A stretch of DNA of 64,000 nucleotides from Thermomicrobiales bacterium (lineage in GTDB: Bacteria > Chloroflexota > Chloroflexia > Thermomicrobiales > CFX8), in assembly GCA_023954495.1 (NCBI GenBank), contig JAMLIA010000003.1, positions 1-64,000 of the forward strand, in the 5' to 3' direction. The notes under the pieces were generated by a model. It saw only the letters and a program-made list of their open reading frames with translations. It was not told where the DNA came from and searched no databases. The position numbers were made by a program, and so were the translations under genes. Positions 16,977-28,178 of this stretch are shown here, piece after piece (within the stretch, counting starts at the first letter, position 1; each line of letters begins with the position of its first letter).

Positions 16977-18355
16977 GTGAGCGATCGTCAGTCCTGGCCC
17001 GAAACTTGCCTTCGGTGCATACGCTGCTGGCAGATGCGCGAATTCGCAAATCGGCAGCAGGTCTCACTGATGAGGTTCTGACGAACATCCTCCGTAGAAG
17101 CCTGGAAGTTGAGCGTGCTGCCATCCTGGGTGGTGCCCAGCCGAACGATGATCTTGTGCAGTCAATGGTGGCTGAAGTTGAGCTGATCAGTGGCGCGCGG
17201 ACATCTCACGTCATCAACGGCAGCGGCGTCGTCATCCAGACAAACCTCGGTCGAGCGCCCGTGTCGTTGGCAACCGCGCGTGCGATGGCAGGCGTCGCCT
17301 CGGCCTATGTCGCGCTCGAAACGGATCTGGCGACGGGAAAGCGCGGCGGGCGGGGGCGCGAGGTCGAGGCGCTCATGCGTGCGCTCACTGGTGCGGAGCG
17401 GACCCTGGTCGTCAATAACAACGCAGCAGCAGTCATGCTGGTGCTGGCGACGCTCGCCGTAGACAAGCAGGTAATCGTCTCGCGCGGCGAGGCGGTCGAG
17501 ATCGGCGGCGGATTCCGTATTCCTGACGTGCTGCGTCAGAGCGGCGCTCATCTCGTCGAGGTCGGGACGACGAATCGTACTTACGCGCGGGACTACGCAG
17601 CAGTGATCAATGACGAAACGGCGGCGATCCTGCGCGTGCATGCCAGCAATTTCGCGGTGCTGGGTTTCACCGCGCGTCCTGAATTGAGCGAGCTCGCCGA
17701 TCTGAGCCGCGCGCACGGCGTCGCGTTGATTGAAGATGTTGGGAGTGGCTGCCTCCTCGCCACGGAGGCCTACGGACTCGATCACGAGCCGACGCTCGGC
17801 GAGAGTATCAGTGCCGGCGTGGATCTCGTCTGCGCGTCAGGAGACAAGCTGCTCGGCGGACCGCAGGCCGGCCTGATTATGGGATCGACCGAGATGGTCG
17901 GTCGCGTTGCGCGCCATCCGATGGCGCGTGCCCTCCGAGCTGACAAGTCCTGCCTGACCGGCATCGCCGAGACATTGCGGCACTACGCTCGCGGCGAGGC
18001 CGAGCAGGAGATCCCCGTTTGGTGGTCGATGTCGCGAACGGCGGACTGGCTCGAAGAGCGTGCAGGTGGCTGGGCAGCGGCACTCGGAAACGGCGCAAAG
18101 GTCGTTCCGACTCAGTCAGTTGTGGGCGGTGGTTCACTGCCGGGCAAGACGCAGCCGTCATTTGGCATAGCGCTGCATTCTGCGCATCACACATCAGATC
18201 AACTGGCAATGCTCTTGCGAACCGGCAGCCAGCCTGTCGTTCCCCGCATCATCGATGACACGGTCGTCGTTGATGCGCGAACAGTGCTGGCCACGGAAGA
18301 CTCCGCACTGCTCGCTGCGATTCAGGCCGTCCTTGCAAACGCCGGTAGCGCCTAG
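16977..18355 (+). CDS. selA: L-seryl-tRNA(Sec) selenium transferase (SelA), possible N-terminal frameshift
   Basis: SelA is a PLP enzyme converting Ser-tRNA(Sec) to Sec-tRNA(Sec). Family blocks: NLPSVHTLLAD, HVINGSGVVIQTNLGRAPVS, GKRGGRGREVEALM, VNNNAAAVML, VGTTNRTYARDY, EDVGSGCLL, and the PLP lysine in CASGDKLLGGPQAG. The natural start, GTG 16977 five nt after GGAGG, gives VSDRQSW in a different frame; one extra C in CCC near 16998 would join it to RNLPSVHTLL. Otherwise GTG 16937 is the only upstream in-frame start. No selB, selC or selD is visible. It overlaps the convergent dnaG by 4 bp. Confidence 0.9.
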
Positions 18356-20244
18356 CGCGCGCCGACCGGCTCGCTGCGCAGATCCTTAAAATACGGGCTC
18401 TGGCTCGGTGCGAAGGATGTGCGCTGTGTCGCAAGCTCGCTCATGCGCTGGGTATATTCAGCCACAAGCACCGCATCTCCAGCCTTCTTTGCCTGCTCAA
18501 GCTCGGCGCGCACCTGCCGTAATCTTTCGTCGTGCCGCATCCGGGCCAGGCGACGGATTGCGTTCGGAATCTCCAGCGAAGGCGGTCGCGGCGGACCGCC
18601 CGGCGCGGATTCCAGGCTGTCGTGGAGCTCGACGGCATATTCCATCAACTCAATGGGAAGCGCGCCGAGCATTGCGTCGTAGCTCGCTCCCGACTCAAGG
18701 AGCTGGTCGAGGATGGTGCGGTGGCGTCCGTCCAGCACGTCCTCGCGCCGCAGAGACGGCAGTTCCGTCGCGCCAGCTTGCGGGAAGTTCAGGATCAGGC
18801 TGACGAGATAGCGCTCCGGATCGCTGGCGTTTGGACGATCGCTCACGCCTCGTTCCGGCGTTGGGCGAGTGGCGGTAGTGCGCGATGGCTGCGAGCGTGA
18901 GCGACGGAGCATGGCCCGGCGCACCTCTTCGTCGGGATATTCCAAAAGACGGGCGGTCATGCCGACGTAGTGGGTGAGGACGTCCGGATCGCCGATTTCA
19001 TCGAGGATCGGGATAGCGACCTCTCGGAGCGCTTTCGCACGCTCCATCGGCGACCGATCGATGTCGGCAAGCGCGTGAGTCAGGTAGTACTCAACCAGCG
19101 GTGCTGCATTTCGCAACACATCCGGCCATTGGTCGGCGTGGCTGCGAATGAACTCGTCAGGGTCTTTGCCCTCCGGCAGCACGACGATTCGGATCTCAGC
19201 GCCGATCGTTCGTTCGAATCGCACCATCTGGTTCGGGCGCACGTCCGCGCGCTCGTCGTCTGCAAACGACTCGCGCATTGCGTCGATACCGCGAAGCGTC
19301 GCCATCTGTCCGGCGGTGTCCGCGTCGAGTGAGAGGTAGACGCGATCGAGATAGCGCCGAATAGATGCAACCTGATTTGGTGTGACGGCGGTGCCCATCG
19401 AGGCGACGACATTATCGTAGCCGAACTGATGGGCAGCAATGGCATCCATATAGCCCTCGACGATAACCATGCTTCGCTCGCGGCGGATCGAGTCGTAGGC
19501 CTTATCGAGCGCGTAGAGAACCGAGCGCTTGTCGAAGATCGGCGATTGCGGTGAGTTCAGATACTTCGGCTTCTCGTCACCGAGTGCACGCGCGCCGAAC
19601 CCGATCGTCTGTCCGTCGCGATTGCGAATCGGGAACATCACGCGGTTGCGAAACCGGTCGTAGGTGCGCCCCGATGTCTCATGCTGAGACAACAATCCCG
19701 CTGTCAACAACTCTTCCTCACTCGCCGAGCGGGCCAGGAAGTGTGACTTCAGCGCGTCGAATGAATTGGGCGCGAAGCCGAGACCGAACTTGTCGGCGGT
19801 CGCACGGTCAAGCCCGCGCCGTTCGAGGAGCGCACGCGCCTCCTGCGCCGCCGGGGAGGTCCACAAGAGGTTGGCGAAGTACGCCGCTGCCCGTTCATTC
19901 AGCTCGATGAGGCGATCTCGTTCGCGATCCCGTGCCGGATCGGCCTGTGTCTGTCGGCGACTCTCAAGCTCAACGCCAGCGCGGTCTGCGAGTTGTCGAA
20001 GGGCGTCGCGAAAGTCGAGATTTTCCGTATCCATGACATAGGTGAAGATGTCGCCGCTCTTCCCGCAGCCAAAGCAGTGGTACGACTGCGACTCCGGGTA
20101 GACGACGAATGACGGTGACTTCTCGTCGTGGAACGGGCAGAGTCCCTTGAAGCTCCGGCCAGCCTGACGCAACTGCACCGAGGAGCCGATCAGGTCGACG
20201 ATGTCTACGCGTTCTTTGATTGTTTCGATTGATCCACCGGCCAT
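18352..20244 (-). CDS. dnaG: DNA primase DnaG
   Basis: A 630-residue replication primase. An N-terminal zinc ribbon (C36, H39, C57, C60 in LCPFH and CFGC) is followed by the RNA polymerase/TOPRIM core with SMVIVEGYMDAIAAHQFG (catalytic Glu), LDADTAGQ (DxD) and VLPEGKDPDEFIR. A helical helicase-binding domain occupies the last 130 residues. ATG 20244 lies 2 nt after the dgt stop, so dgt and dnaG are one transcription unit. Confidence 0.96.
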   Translation of the reverse strand: MAGGSIETIKERVDIVDLIGSSVQLRQAGRSFKGLCPFHDEKSPSFVVYPESQSYHCFGCGKSGDIFTYVMDTENLDFRDALRQLADRAGVELESRRQTQADPARDRERDRLIELNERAAAYFANLLWTSPAAQEARALLERRGLDRATADKFGLGFAPNSFDALKSHFLARSASEEELLTAGLLSQHETSGRTYDRFRNRVMFPIRNRDGQTIGFGARALGDEKPKYLNSPQSPIFDKRSVLYALDKAYDSIRRERSMVIVEGYMDAIAAHQFGYDNVVASMGTAVTPNQVASIRRYLDRVYLSLDADTAGQMATLRGIDAMRESFADDERADVRPNQMVRFERTIGAEIRIVVLPEGKDPDEFIRSHADQWPDVLRNAAPLVEYYLTHALADIDRSPMERAKALREVAIPILDEIGDPDVLTHYVGMTARLLEYPDEEVRRAMLRRSRSQPSRTTATRPTPERGVSDRPNASDPERYLVSLILNFPQAGATELPSLRREDVLDGRHRTILDQLLESGASYDAMLGALPIELMEYAVELHDSLESAPGGPPRPPSLEIPNAIRRLARMRHDERLRQVRAELEQAKKAGDAVLVAEYTQRMSELATQRTSFAPSQSPYFKDLRSEPVGAR

Positions 20245-20246
20245 AA

Positions 20247-21293
20247 TCAGTGCTCCTCAGGGGATGGGAGAAATAGCGTGGTATAGGTGTTCACGGCGTA
20301 GCGGTCGGTCATGCCGGAGATGATGTCAGCAACCCGTCGCTCGACGCTTTCGCCAACCAGCGATGGTGCAAAGACTTCCGGCGCTTCGTCAGCGTTCGCG
20401 ACATAATACTCGAACAGCGCTTCGATCATCTGCTCGGCCTGCTTCGTGGCTGCTCGTCTGTTCACCGGGTGGTAGACGCGTTCAAACAGGAACGTGCGCA
20501 TTTCGTCTGCCGCAGCCAGGATACCGTCGCTCATCTGAATCACCTGTCTGCCGTCGGCAGGTGAGGCGAGGAACGGGCGCGAGTTGACGATGACATCATG
20601 GACCAGCGTATCAATGCGTTGACTATGCGATGTGCCCAGTGTTTGTCCAACGAACTCCGGCAAGTCGTGTGCGTCGATCAATCCGGCGCGAACGGCGTCA
20701 TCGAAATCATGGTTGATGTAGGCGATGCCGTCCGAGATCTTCACGATCTGCGCTTCAGCTGTGGCAGGCGTCCCGGCCATCTCGCCGGCAATGCCCGCTT
20801 CCGGCTTTGAATGGCGCAGGATACCGTCGCGGGTGTCGTTGGTGAGGTTCAGCCCAGCTCCGTCTTTCTCCAGGCGATCGACGACGCGAAGGCTCTGCTC
20901 ATTGTGCCGGAAGCCGGGGAACATCCGCGCCAACGCGCGCTCGCCGGTATGCCCGAACGGCGTATGTCCCAAATCGTGCCCGAGCCCGATCGCCTCGGTG
21001 AGGTCCTCGTTCAGGTCGAGCGCGCGGGCGATAGTCCGGGCGATCTGCGTCACTTCCAGCGTATGCGTCATCCGCGTCCGGACATGGTCGCCGCTCGGTG
21101 AGAGAAACACCTGTGTCTTGTGCTTCAGGCGGCGGAATGCTTTCGAATGCAGGATTCGATCGCGATCGCGCTGATACGCCGTCCGTACGTCCGACTCATC
21201 CTCGGCTTGCGGACGTGTTGCGAGATCGGCCCGCGCCGCTGCTGGCGCGAGCCATTCGCGTTGTCTGGCTTCAAGAGTCTGGCGTACGTTCAC
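20247..21293 (-). CDS. dgt: dNTP triphosphohydrolase (dGTPase family, Dgt)
   Basis: A 348-residue HD-domain enzyme that removes triphosphate from dNTPs. Metal ligands: THTLEV (His), GHDLGHTPFGHTGE (His-Asp and the following His residues), and a later Asp in VKISDGIAYINHD. AFRRLKHKTQVF is typical of the bacterial dGTPase-like group. Two in-frame GTGs exist; 21293 is preferred because the other (21326) touches a palindromic site shared with the dnaE upstream region. It precedes dnaG and follows ppdK by 66 bp. Confidence 0.9.
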   Translation of the reverse strand: MNVRQTLEARQREWLAPAAARADLATRPQAEDESDVRTAYQRDRDRILHSKAFRRLKHKTQVFLSPSGDHVRTRMTHTLEVTQIARTIARALDLNEDLTEAIGLGHDLGHTPFGHTGERALARMFPGFRHNEQSLRVVDRLEKDGAGLNLTNDTRDGILRHSKPEAGIAGEMAGTPATAEAQIVKISDGIAYINHDFDDAVRAGLIDAHDLPEFVGQTLGTSHSQRIDTLVHDVIVNSRPFLASPADGRQVIQMSDGILAAADEMRTFLFERVYHPVNRRAATKQAEQMIEALFEYYVANADEAPEVFAPSLVGESVERRVADIISGMTDRYAVNTYTTLFLPSPEEH

Positions 21294-21325
21294 TGTGAAT
21301 CCGATCCGCCGATACGATTTGATCA

Positions 21326-21341
21326 CAGTGTACGTACAGTC
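21326..21341. promoter_or_regulatory. Candidate operator CAGTGTACGTACAGTC upstream of dgt-dnaG
   Basis: A 16-bp sequence with palindromic core TGTACGTACA, 33 bp upstream of the chosen dgt start. The identical 16-mer occurs at 62075-62090, upstream of dnaE. A CTGGACGTCCAG palindrome lies next to it (21345-21356). Confidence 0.45.
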
Positions 21342-21359
21342 AGGCTGGACGTCCAGTGA

Positions 21360-23987
<2,628 letters not shown>

Positions 23988-23999
23988 CGGCTACCTCCC

Positions 24000-26201
24000 T
24001 TATTCCTGGTCGACCGTGAGATTGGCGAGACTCCCCATCAACCGCTTTTCCCCATGTCGCTTGAACTGGACCGTGATTTCCTGATCGTCGTTGCGATCCG
24101 CGACCTGCACCACGACACGTCCCCGAACTTCTGCGTGGAATACGCGCTGCCCCGCCGATACCCGGGTATAGACCGGCGCTGCGGCGGGCTGAGCAACGAG
24201 CAACTTTCGCGTCGCGGGTCGCGTCGGTTCGTGCGATCGACTGCCTGCCGCCAGTGTACTCGCTGGAATTGCAGTCAGAAATGACGATGGCTCAGATGGC
24301 TCTGTACCGCCGAACCGGGAACGGCGAAACGCGTGCGTCAGATATAAGCGCTCTTTCGCCCGTGTGATTCCGACGTAGAGCAGTCTGCGCTCTTCTTCGA
24401 GCATGGCCGGGTTCTCGGTGATCGAGCGTTGGTGCGGGATCAAACCTTCTTCAACGCCGGTGAGGAAGACGACCGGAAACTCCAGTCCCTTCACTGCATG
24501 GAGCGTGATGAGTGTGACTTTCTCGTGCGCATCCTCGATCGTATCGGCATCACTCACTAGTGCGACTTCGGACAGGAACGTTGTCAATCGTGTCTCAGGT
24601 GGCTCATCATCGAACCGCTCAATGTTCGAGCGCAATTGCTGGAGGTTCTCCCAGCGCGACATCGCTTCTTCGTCGCCGGACTCGAAATAGCCGAGATAGC
24701 CGGTATCTTCCAGTGCCCGGTCGAATAGCTCGCTGAGGAGCGCGGTCGGTTCGAGATCGCGCAGGACGTCGAGGCGCTCACGCATTGCCGTCAGGAGTTT
24801 TGTCGCGCGCGACGAGAGCGGCGGTCCGTCGGCACTGCCGATGGCATCAAGCGCTGCGCCCGTGCCGGCAGCTCGCGCCTGGCTCCACTGCTCGATATCG
24901 GACAGCGTCTTCGCGCCGATGCCGGCTCCGACAGGGAACTCGGCGACCACGCGCTGAAATGCGGCGTAATCATCCGGGTTTGAAATCAGGCGCAGGAGTG
25001 CGAGTGCGTCTTTGATCTCCTTGCGCTCGTAGAAGCGCGTGCCACCAATGAGCTGATAGGGGATCGTGGCGCGGATCATCGCCTCTTCGATCGGTCGGCT
25101 CTGCCAGTTGGTTCGGTACAGCACGGCGATGTCGCTGCCGCGGTACTTGCCTTCGGTGGTCAGCCGCTGGATCTCTTCGACGACGAACCGCGCTTCTTGC
25201 TGTTCGTCGAAACACTCTCTGAGTGTAATCTTCTCGCCCGCTTTGTTTGAAGTCCGCAGCTTCCGGTCGATCCGCTGGACGTTCTCACGAATCACTGCGT
25301 CAGCAGCGGTGAGGATGTCCGGTGTCGAACGATAGTTCTCTTCAAGATGGATCTCGATAGCGTCGGGAAAATCTTCTTTGAACGTCAGGATGTTGCGGAT
25401 ATCCGCAGCACGCCAACCGTAAATCGACTGATCCGGGTCGCCGACGACGCAGAGATTGCGATGCTCGGCGGCCAGCTCCTTCACCAGCAAATACTGGATG
25501 CGGTTAGTGTCCTGATATTCGTCGACCAGGACATAGTGGTAGCGCTGGCGGAGCGCGCTGAGCGCTTCCGGCGATTCGTGCAGGAGTCGTAGCGTCATCG
25601 ACAACAAATCATCGAAGTCGAGCGCTTTGCGGCGCAGCAATGTCTGCTGATAAATCGGGTAGATCCGGGCCACTACCTCTTCAAAATAGCTCTCAACCGA
25701 GTCGGTGAACTCTGTTGGGCCGACGTTGTGGCTCTTTGAACGCGAGATCGTGCTGAGTACGGCCCGAGGCGCGAAATGCTTTGGGCTGATATCCAGTTGA
25801 TCCATCGCTGACTTGACCGCGTTCATCTGGTCGCCATCATCGTAGATGACGAACCGCGGATCGATTCCGATGTGTTGACCGTATTGTCTGAGCACGCGAG
25901 CGCAGAACCCGTGGAACGTGCCGAGCATGACCCAGCGCGCCCGATCTCCAACCAGCGCTTCGACACGCTCGCGCATCTCTCGTGCGGCCTTGTTGGTGAA
26001 TGTGACGGCCAGGATATTCCACGGTGCGACGCCGAGGTCCTGGATGAGGTGGGCGATGCGGACAGTGAGGACGCGAGTCTTGCCACTGCCGGGACCTGCA
26101 ACGATGAGAACGGGGCCGTCTGTCGTCATCACGGAAGCGCGTTGTTCGGGGTTCAGGCCATCCAGCAACGTGGATCCCTGTGACTCGTGGATACTCTGCA
26201 T
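24000..26201 (-). CDS. pcrA: UvrD/PcrA-family SF1A DNA helicase
   Basis: A 733-residue 3'-5' helicase of repair and replication restart. Motifs: Q motif LNPEQRASV, Walker A AGPGSGKT (35-42), Ia TFTNKAAREMRERV, motif II VDEYQDTN, III VVGDPDQSIYGWRAAD, IV FLEENYRST-like (HLEENYRSTPDIL), V TLHAVKGLEFPVVFLTGVEEGLIPHQRS, VI EERRLLYVGITRAKERLYLT. The last 60 residues (AGQRVFHAEVRGRVVVQVADRND) form the PcrA C-terminal Tudor-like RNA polymerase-binding module. ATG 26201. Confidence 0.95.
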   Translation of the reverse strand: MQSIHESQGSTLLDGLNPEQRASVMTTDGPVLIVAGPGSGKTRVLTVRIAHLIQDLGVAPWNILAVTFTNKAAREMRERVEALVGDRARWVMLGTFHGFCARVLRQYGQHIGIDPRFVIYDDGDQMNAVKSAMDQLDISPKHFAPRAVLSTISRSKSHNVGPTEFTDSVESYFEEVVARIYPIYQQTLLRRKALDFDDLLSMTLRLLHESPEALSALRQRYHYVLVDEYQDTNRIQYLLVKELAAEHRNLCVVGDPDQSIYGWRAADIRNILTFKEDFPDAIEIHLEENYRSTPDILTAADAVIRENVQRIDRKLRTSNKAGEKITLRECFDEQQEARFVVEEIQRLTTEGKYRGSDIAVLYRTNWQSRPIEEAMIRATIPYQLIGGTRFYERKEIKDALALLRLISNPDDYAAFQRVVAEFPVGAGIGAKTLSDIEQWSQARAAGTGAALDAIGSADGPPLSSRATKLLTAMRERLDVLRDLEPTALLSELFDRALEDTGYLGYFESGDEEAMSRWENLQQLRSNIERFDDEPPETRLTTFLSEVALVSDADTIEDAHEKVTLITLHAVKGLEFPVVFLTGVEEGLIPHQRSITENPAMLEEERRLLYVGITRAKERLYLTHAFRRSRFGGTEPSEPSSFLTAIPASTLAAGSRSHEPTRPATRKLLVAQPAAAPVYTRVSAGQRVFHAEVRGRVVVQVADRNDDQEITVQFKRHGEKRLMGSLANLTVDQE

Positions 26202-26300
26202 GACTCCTCGATCGATCGGTATGACAGCCCTCAGTGCTGGGCCGTGATTGTACCTGAGGCGCTGGGTGACTCCGCGGCGTTGCCCTCGGCGTTGCTCGCT

Positions 26301-26309
26301 TGTTATGCT
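26301..26309 (+). promoter_or_regulatory. Extended -10 promoter of tRNA-Met
   Basis: TGTTATGCT, 17 bp before the tRNA 5' end. A TTGCTC (26292-26297) is too close to act as -35. Confidence 0.5.
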
Positions 26310-26325
26310 TATTGCCGCTTCGCGA

Positions 26326-26400
26326 GCCGGTGTAGCTCAGAGGCAGAGCAGGGGACTCATAAGCCCTTGGCCGCAGGTTCGATTCCCGCCACCGGCACCA
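26326..26400 (+). tRNA. tRNA with CAT anticodon (elongator Met, less likely Ile2)
   Basis: Acceptor GCCGGTG/CACCGGC with encoded CCA, D-stem GCTC/GAGC, loop CTCATAA with anticodon CAT. It lacks the three G-C pairs next to the anticodon that mark initiator tRNA. Two pairs are not Watson-Crick: A31-G39 in the anticodon stem and A51-C63 in the T-stem. Ile2 (lysidine-modified CAT) is possible and would suit the tilS gene next door, but identity cannot be settled from sequence alone. Confidence 0.85.
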
Positions 26401-26411
26401 TCATGCAGAGG

Positions 26412-26447
26412 ACGATCGCGCTCACGAGCGCGATCGTTTGCGTTTTT
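26412..26447 (+). terminator. Hairpin terminator after tRNA-CAT
   Basis: ACGATCGCGCT (26412-26422) pairs with AGCGCGATCGT (26427-26437), followed by TTGCGTTTTT. Confidence 0.8.
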
Positions 26448-26473
26448 ACGTCCAGCTGCAGAGTGAGGCGAAA

Positions 26474-27535
26474 GTGTCAGGCGTGCCCGACTGGACCGAT
26501 GCCAAGCTGGCGCACGTTCGCGCCGTCGGCAGCAGGTGTCTGACTTGGGATGTCCCGGTTGCGATTGCCTGCTCTGGTGGCGTGGACTCGACTGCGCTGC
26601 TTCTGCTGGCGAGCTCAATGCGGGACCAGCTGGCACCGTTTTTCGTCGTTCATGTCGATCATCGCACCCGCGTAGAGTCGGCCGAGGAGGGGCGGCACGT
26701 TGCGGCACTGTGTGCGTTGCTGGATGTTCCGTTCGTCGCGGCGGATGTTGACGCTGATTGGCGCATCGGCGAGCACGTCGCAGAACATCGCCTTCGCGCT
26801 GCCCGCTATGAAGCGCTCGCGCGTGTCGTCCGCGCGCACAATCTCCGCGCCGTTGTCACCGCCCACACGCAGGACGATCAGGTTGAGACGATCCTGATGC
26901 GCCTGCTCTCCGGCACTGGTTCTGGTGGGGCAGCCGGGATGCTGCCGACCAGCACGATCGCAACGGCGAGTGGCGACCTGCAGATTCTTCGTCCGCTGCT
27001 TGATGTTTCCAGAAGCGACCTGATGCGAGTGGTTGAAGACGCTGGTGTCGAACCCATACTCGATCCAAGCAACGCCGATACGCGCTACGCACGCAATGCC
27101 CTGAGGCATGAGATCATTCCGCAGTTGCGACGGCTATACCCTGGGTTTCCAGCGACGTTACTGCGCTCCATGATGCTTGTTCGCGATGACGCGATGGTTG
27201 TAAATGACTTGGCAAACGGTGTGTTTGCGGAAATCGTTGAAGCGACGAGCCGTGGGGCCCTGGTCGATCGCAACGCATTGCGTCGTGCGTCGCGACCGGT
27301 GGCATCGCGCATCGTGCGGCGTGTGGCGCGACAGGTGTCTACCGCCGCTTCCGACGCCGACTGGCGCGAACTGTCGTCGGAACGCATCGACGCAGTTCTC
27401 CGTGCAGTGCAGGGGCGAGCCGGAGCGAAAATCGAATTGCCGCATGGCGTGGATGTGATCATTGAGCGAGACCGGGTTGTGTTCGCGCAGCGAGGAGGAA
27501 GGGACGACGATGACGGACGACCAACGCCTGGATAG
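26474..27535 (+). CDS. tilS: tRNA(Ile)-lysidine synthetase TilS
   Basis: A 353-residue PP-loop ATPase that puts lysidine on C34 of tRNA-Ile2 (CAT) so that it reads AUA. The PP-loop SGGVDS is at 34-39. VVTAHTQDDQVETILMRLLSGTG and the ILRPLLDVSRSDL and DPSNADTRYARNALRHEIIP blocks are characteristic of TilS. The C-terminal substrate-binding domain is shorter than in E. coli TilS. GTG 26474, with GAGG upstream, is preferred; GTG 26483 is possible. It overlaps hpt by 26 bp, the usual tilS-hpt-ftsH order. Confidence 0.93.
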   Translation: MSGVPDWTDAKLAHVRAVGSRCLTWDVPVAIACSGGVDSTALLLLASSMRDQLAPFFVVHVDHRTRVESAEEGRHVAALCALLDVPFVAADVDADWRIGEHVAEHRLRAARYEALARVVRAHNLRAVVTAHTQDDQVETILMRLLSGTGSGGAAGMLPTSTIATASGDLQILRPLLDVSRSDLMRVVEDAGVEPILDPSNADTRYARNALRHEIIPQLRRLYPGFPATLLRSMMLVRDDAMVVNDLANGVFAEIVEATSRGALVDRNALRRASRPVASRIVRRVARQVSTAASDADWRELSSERIDAVLRAVQGRAGAKIELPHGVDVIIERDRVVFAQRGGRDDDDGRPTPG

Positions 27536-28055
27536 CGGGATAGCCCGAGTGCTAGTGTCCGAGGAGCAGATTCAGCAGCGTATCGCTCAGCTCGGAGCAG
27601 AACTCGGCGAAATTTACCGCGATAGTTGCCCCATCCTCGTTGGGATTCTGACCGGCGCGTTCGTCTTCATGGCCGACCTGTCGCGGGCGATGCCGGTCCA
27701 GCTTGATGTCCAGTTCATGGCCGTGTCGAGCTATGGCGCATCAACGCAGTCGAGTGGCGTGGTGAAGATTCTGAAGGACCTTGATACCTCGATCGAGGGG
27801 CGAGACATTCTCATTGTTGAGGACATCATCGATAGCGGTCTGACGCTCGCGTATCTGCTCGACGTGCTCAGTCGTCGCGGACCGAAGAGTATCCGCGTTG
27901 TCACGCTGCTGATGAAAGAACGTGACCACCACCGGGACGTTCAGGTGGACCATTGCGGCTTCCTGATTCCGGACGAGTTCGTTGTCGGTTATGGGCTTGA
28001 TGTTGCAGGGCGATATCGCAACTTGTCGTACGTCGGCGTCTACGACGGATCGTAG
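27510..28055 (+). CDS. hpt: Hypoxanthine phosphoribosyltransferase
   Basis: A 181-residue purine salvage enzyme converting hypoxanthine/guanine and PRPP to IMP/GMP. The PRPP-binding motif is ILIVEDIIDSGLTL. The flexible-loop SSYGASTQSSG, the ILTGAFVFMADL block and the purine-binding C-terminal VVGYGLDVAGRYRNLSYVGV are present. ATG 27510 with GGAAGGGA upstream. Middle gene of the tilS-hpt-ftsH cluster, although ftsH also has its own promoter. Confidence 0.95.
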   Translation: MTDDQRLDSGIARVLVSEEQIQQRIAQLGAELGEIYRDSCPILVGILTGAFVFMADLSRAMPVQLDVQFMAVSSYGASTQSSGVVKILKDLDTSIEGRDILIVEDIIDSGLTLAYLLDVLSRRGPKSIRVVTLLMKERDHHRDVQVDHCGFLIPDEFVVGYGLDVAGRYRNLSYVGVYDGS

Positions 28056-28086
28056 CGGAGGGCCGGGAAGGCGCTCGTTATTGTCC

Positions 28087-28095
28087 TGTTATAAT
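28087..28095 (+). promoter_or_regulatory. Extended -10 promoter of ftsH
   Basis: TGTTATAAT with no good -35. The preceding bases TTGTCC match the corresponding part of the 11367 promoter (TTGCCC). The leader to ATG 28179 is about 77 nt. Confidence 0.6.
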
Positions 28096-28178
28096 CTGGG
28101 CACGTTGTTCCGCTCACTCAACTGGTTGTGCTCCTCCTGTTCGTGTAACCAGAGCGGAGCACCTGCAGAGGATACCCG

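Noticed and set aside
21326-21341. NrdR box upstream of dgt
   Set aside because: The sequence lacks the ACACWATATATWGTGT-like pattern; only the palindromic nature is shared.
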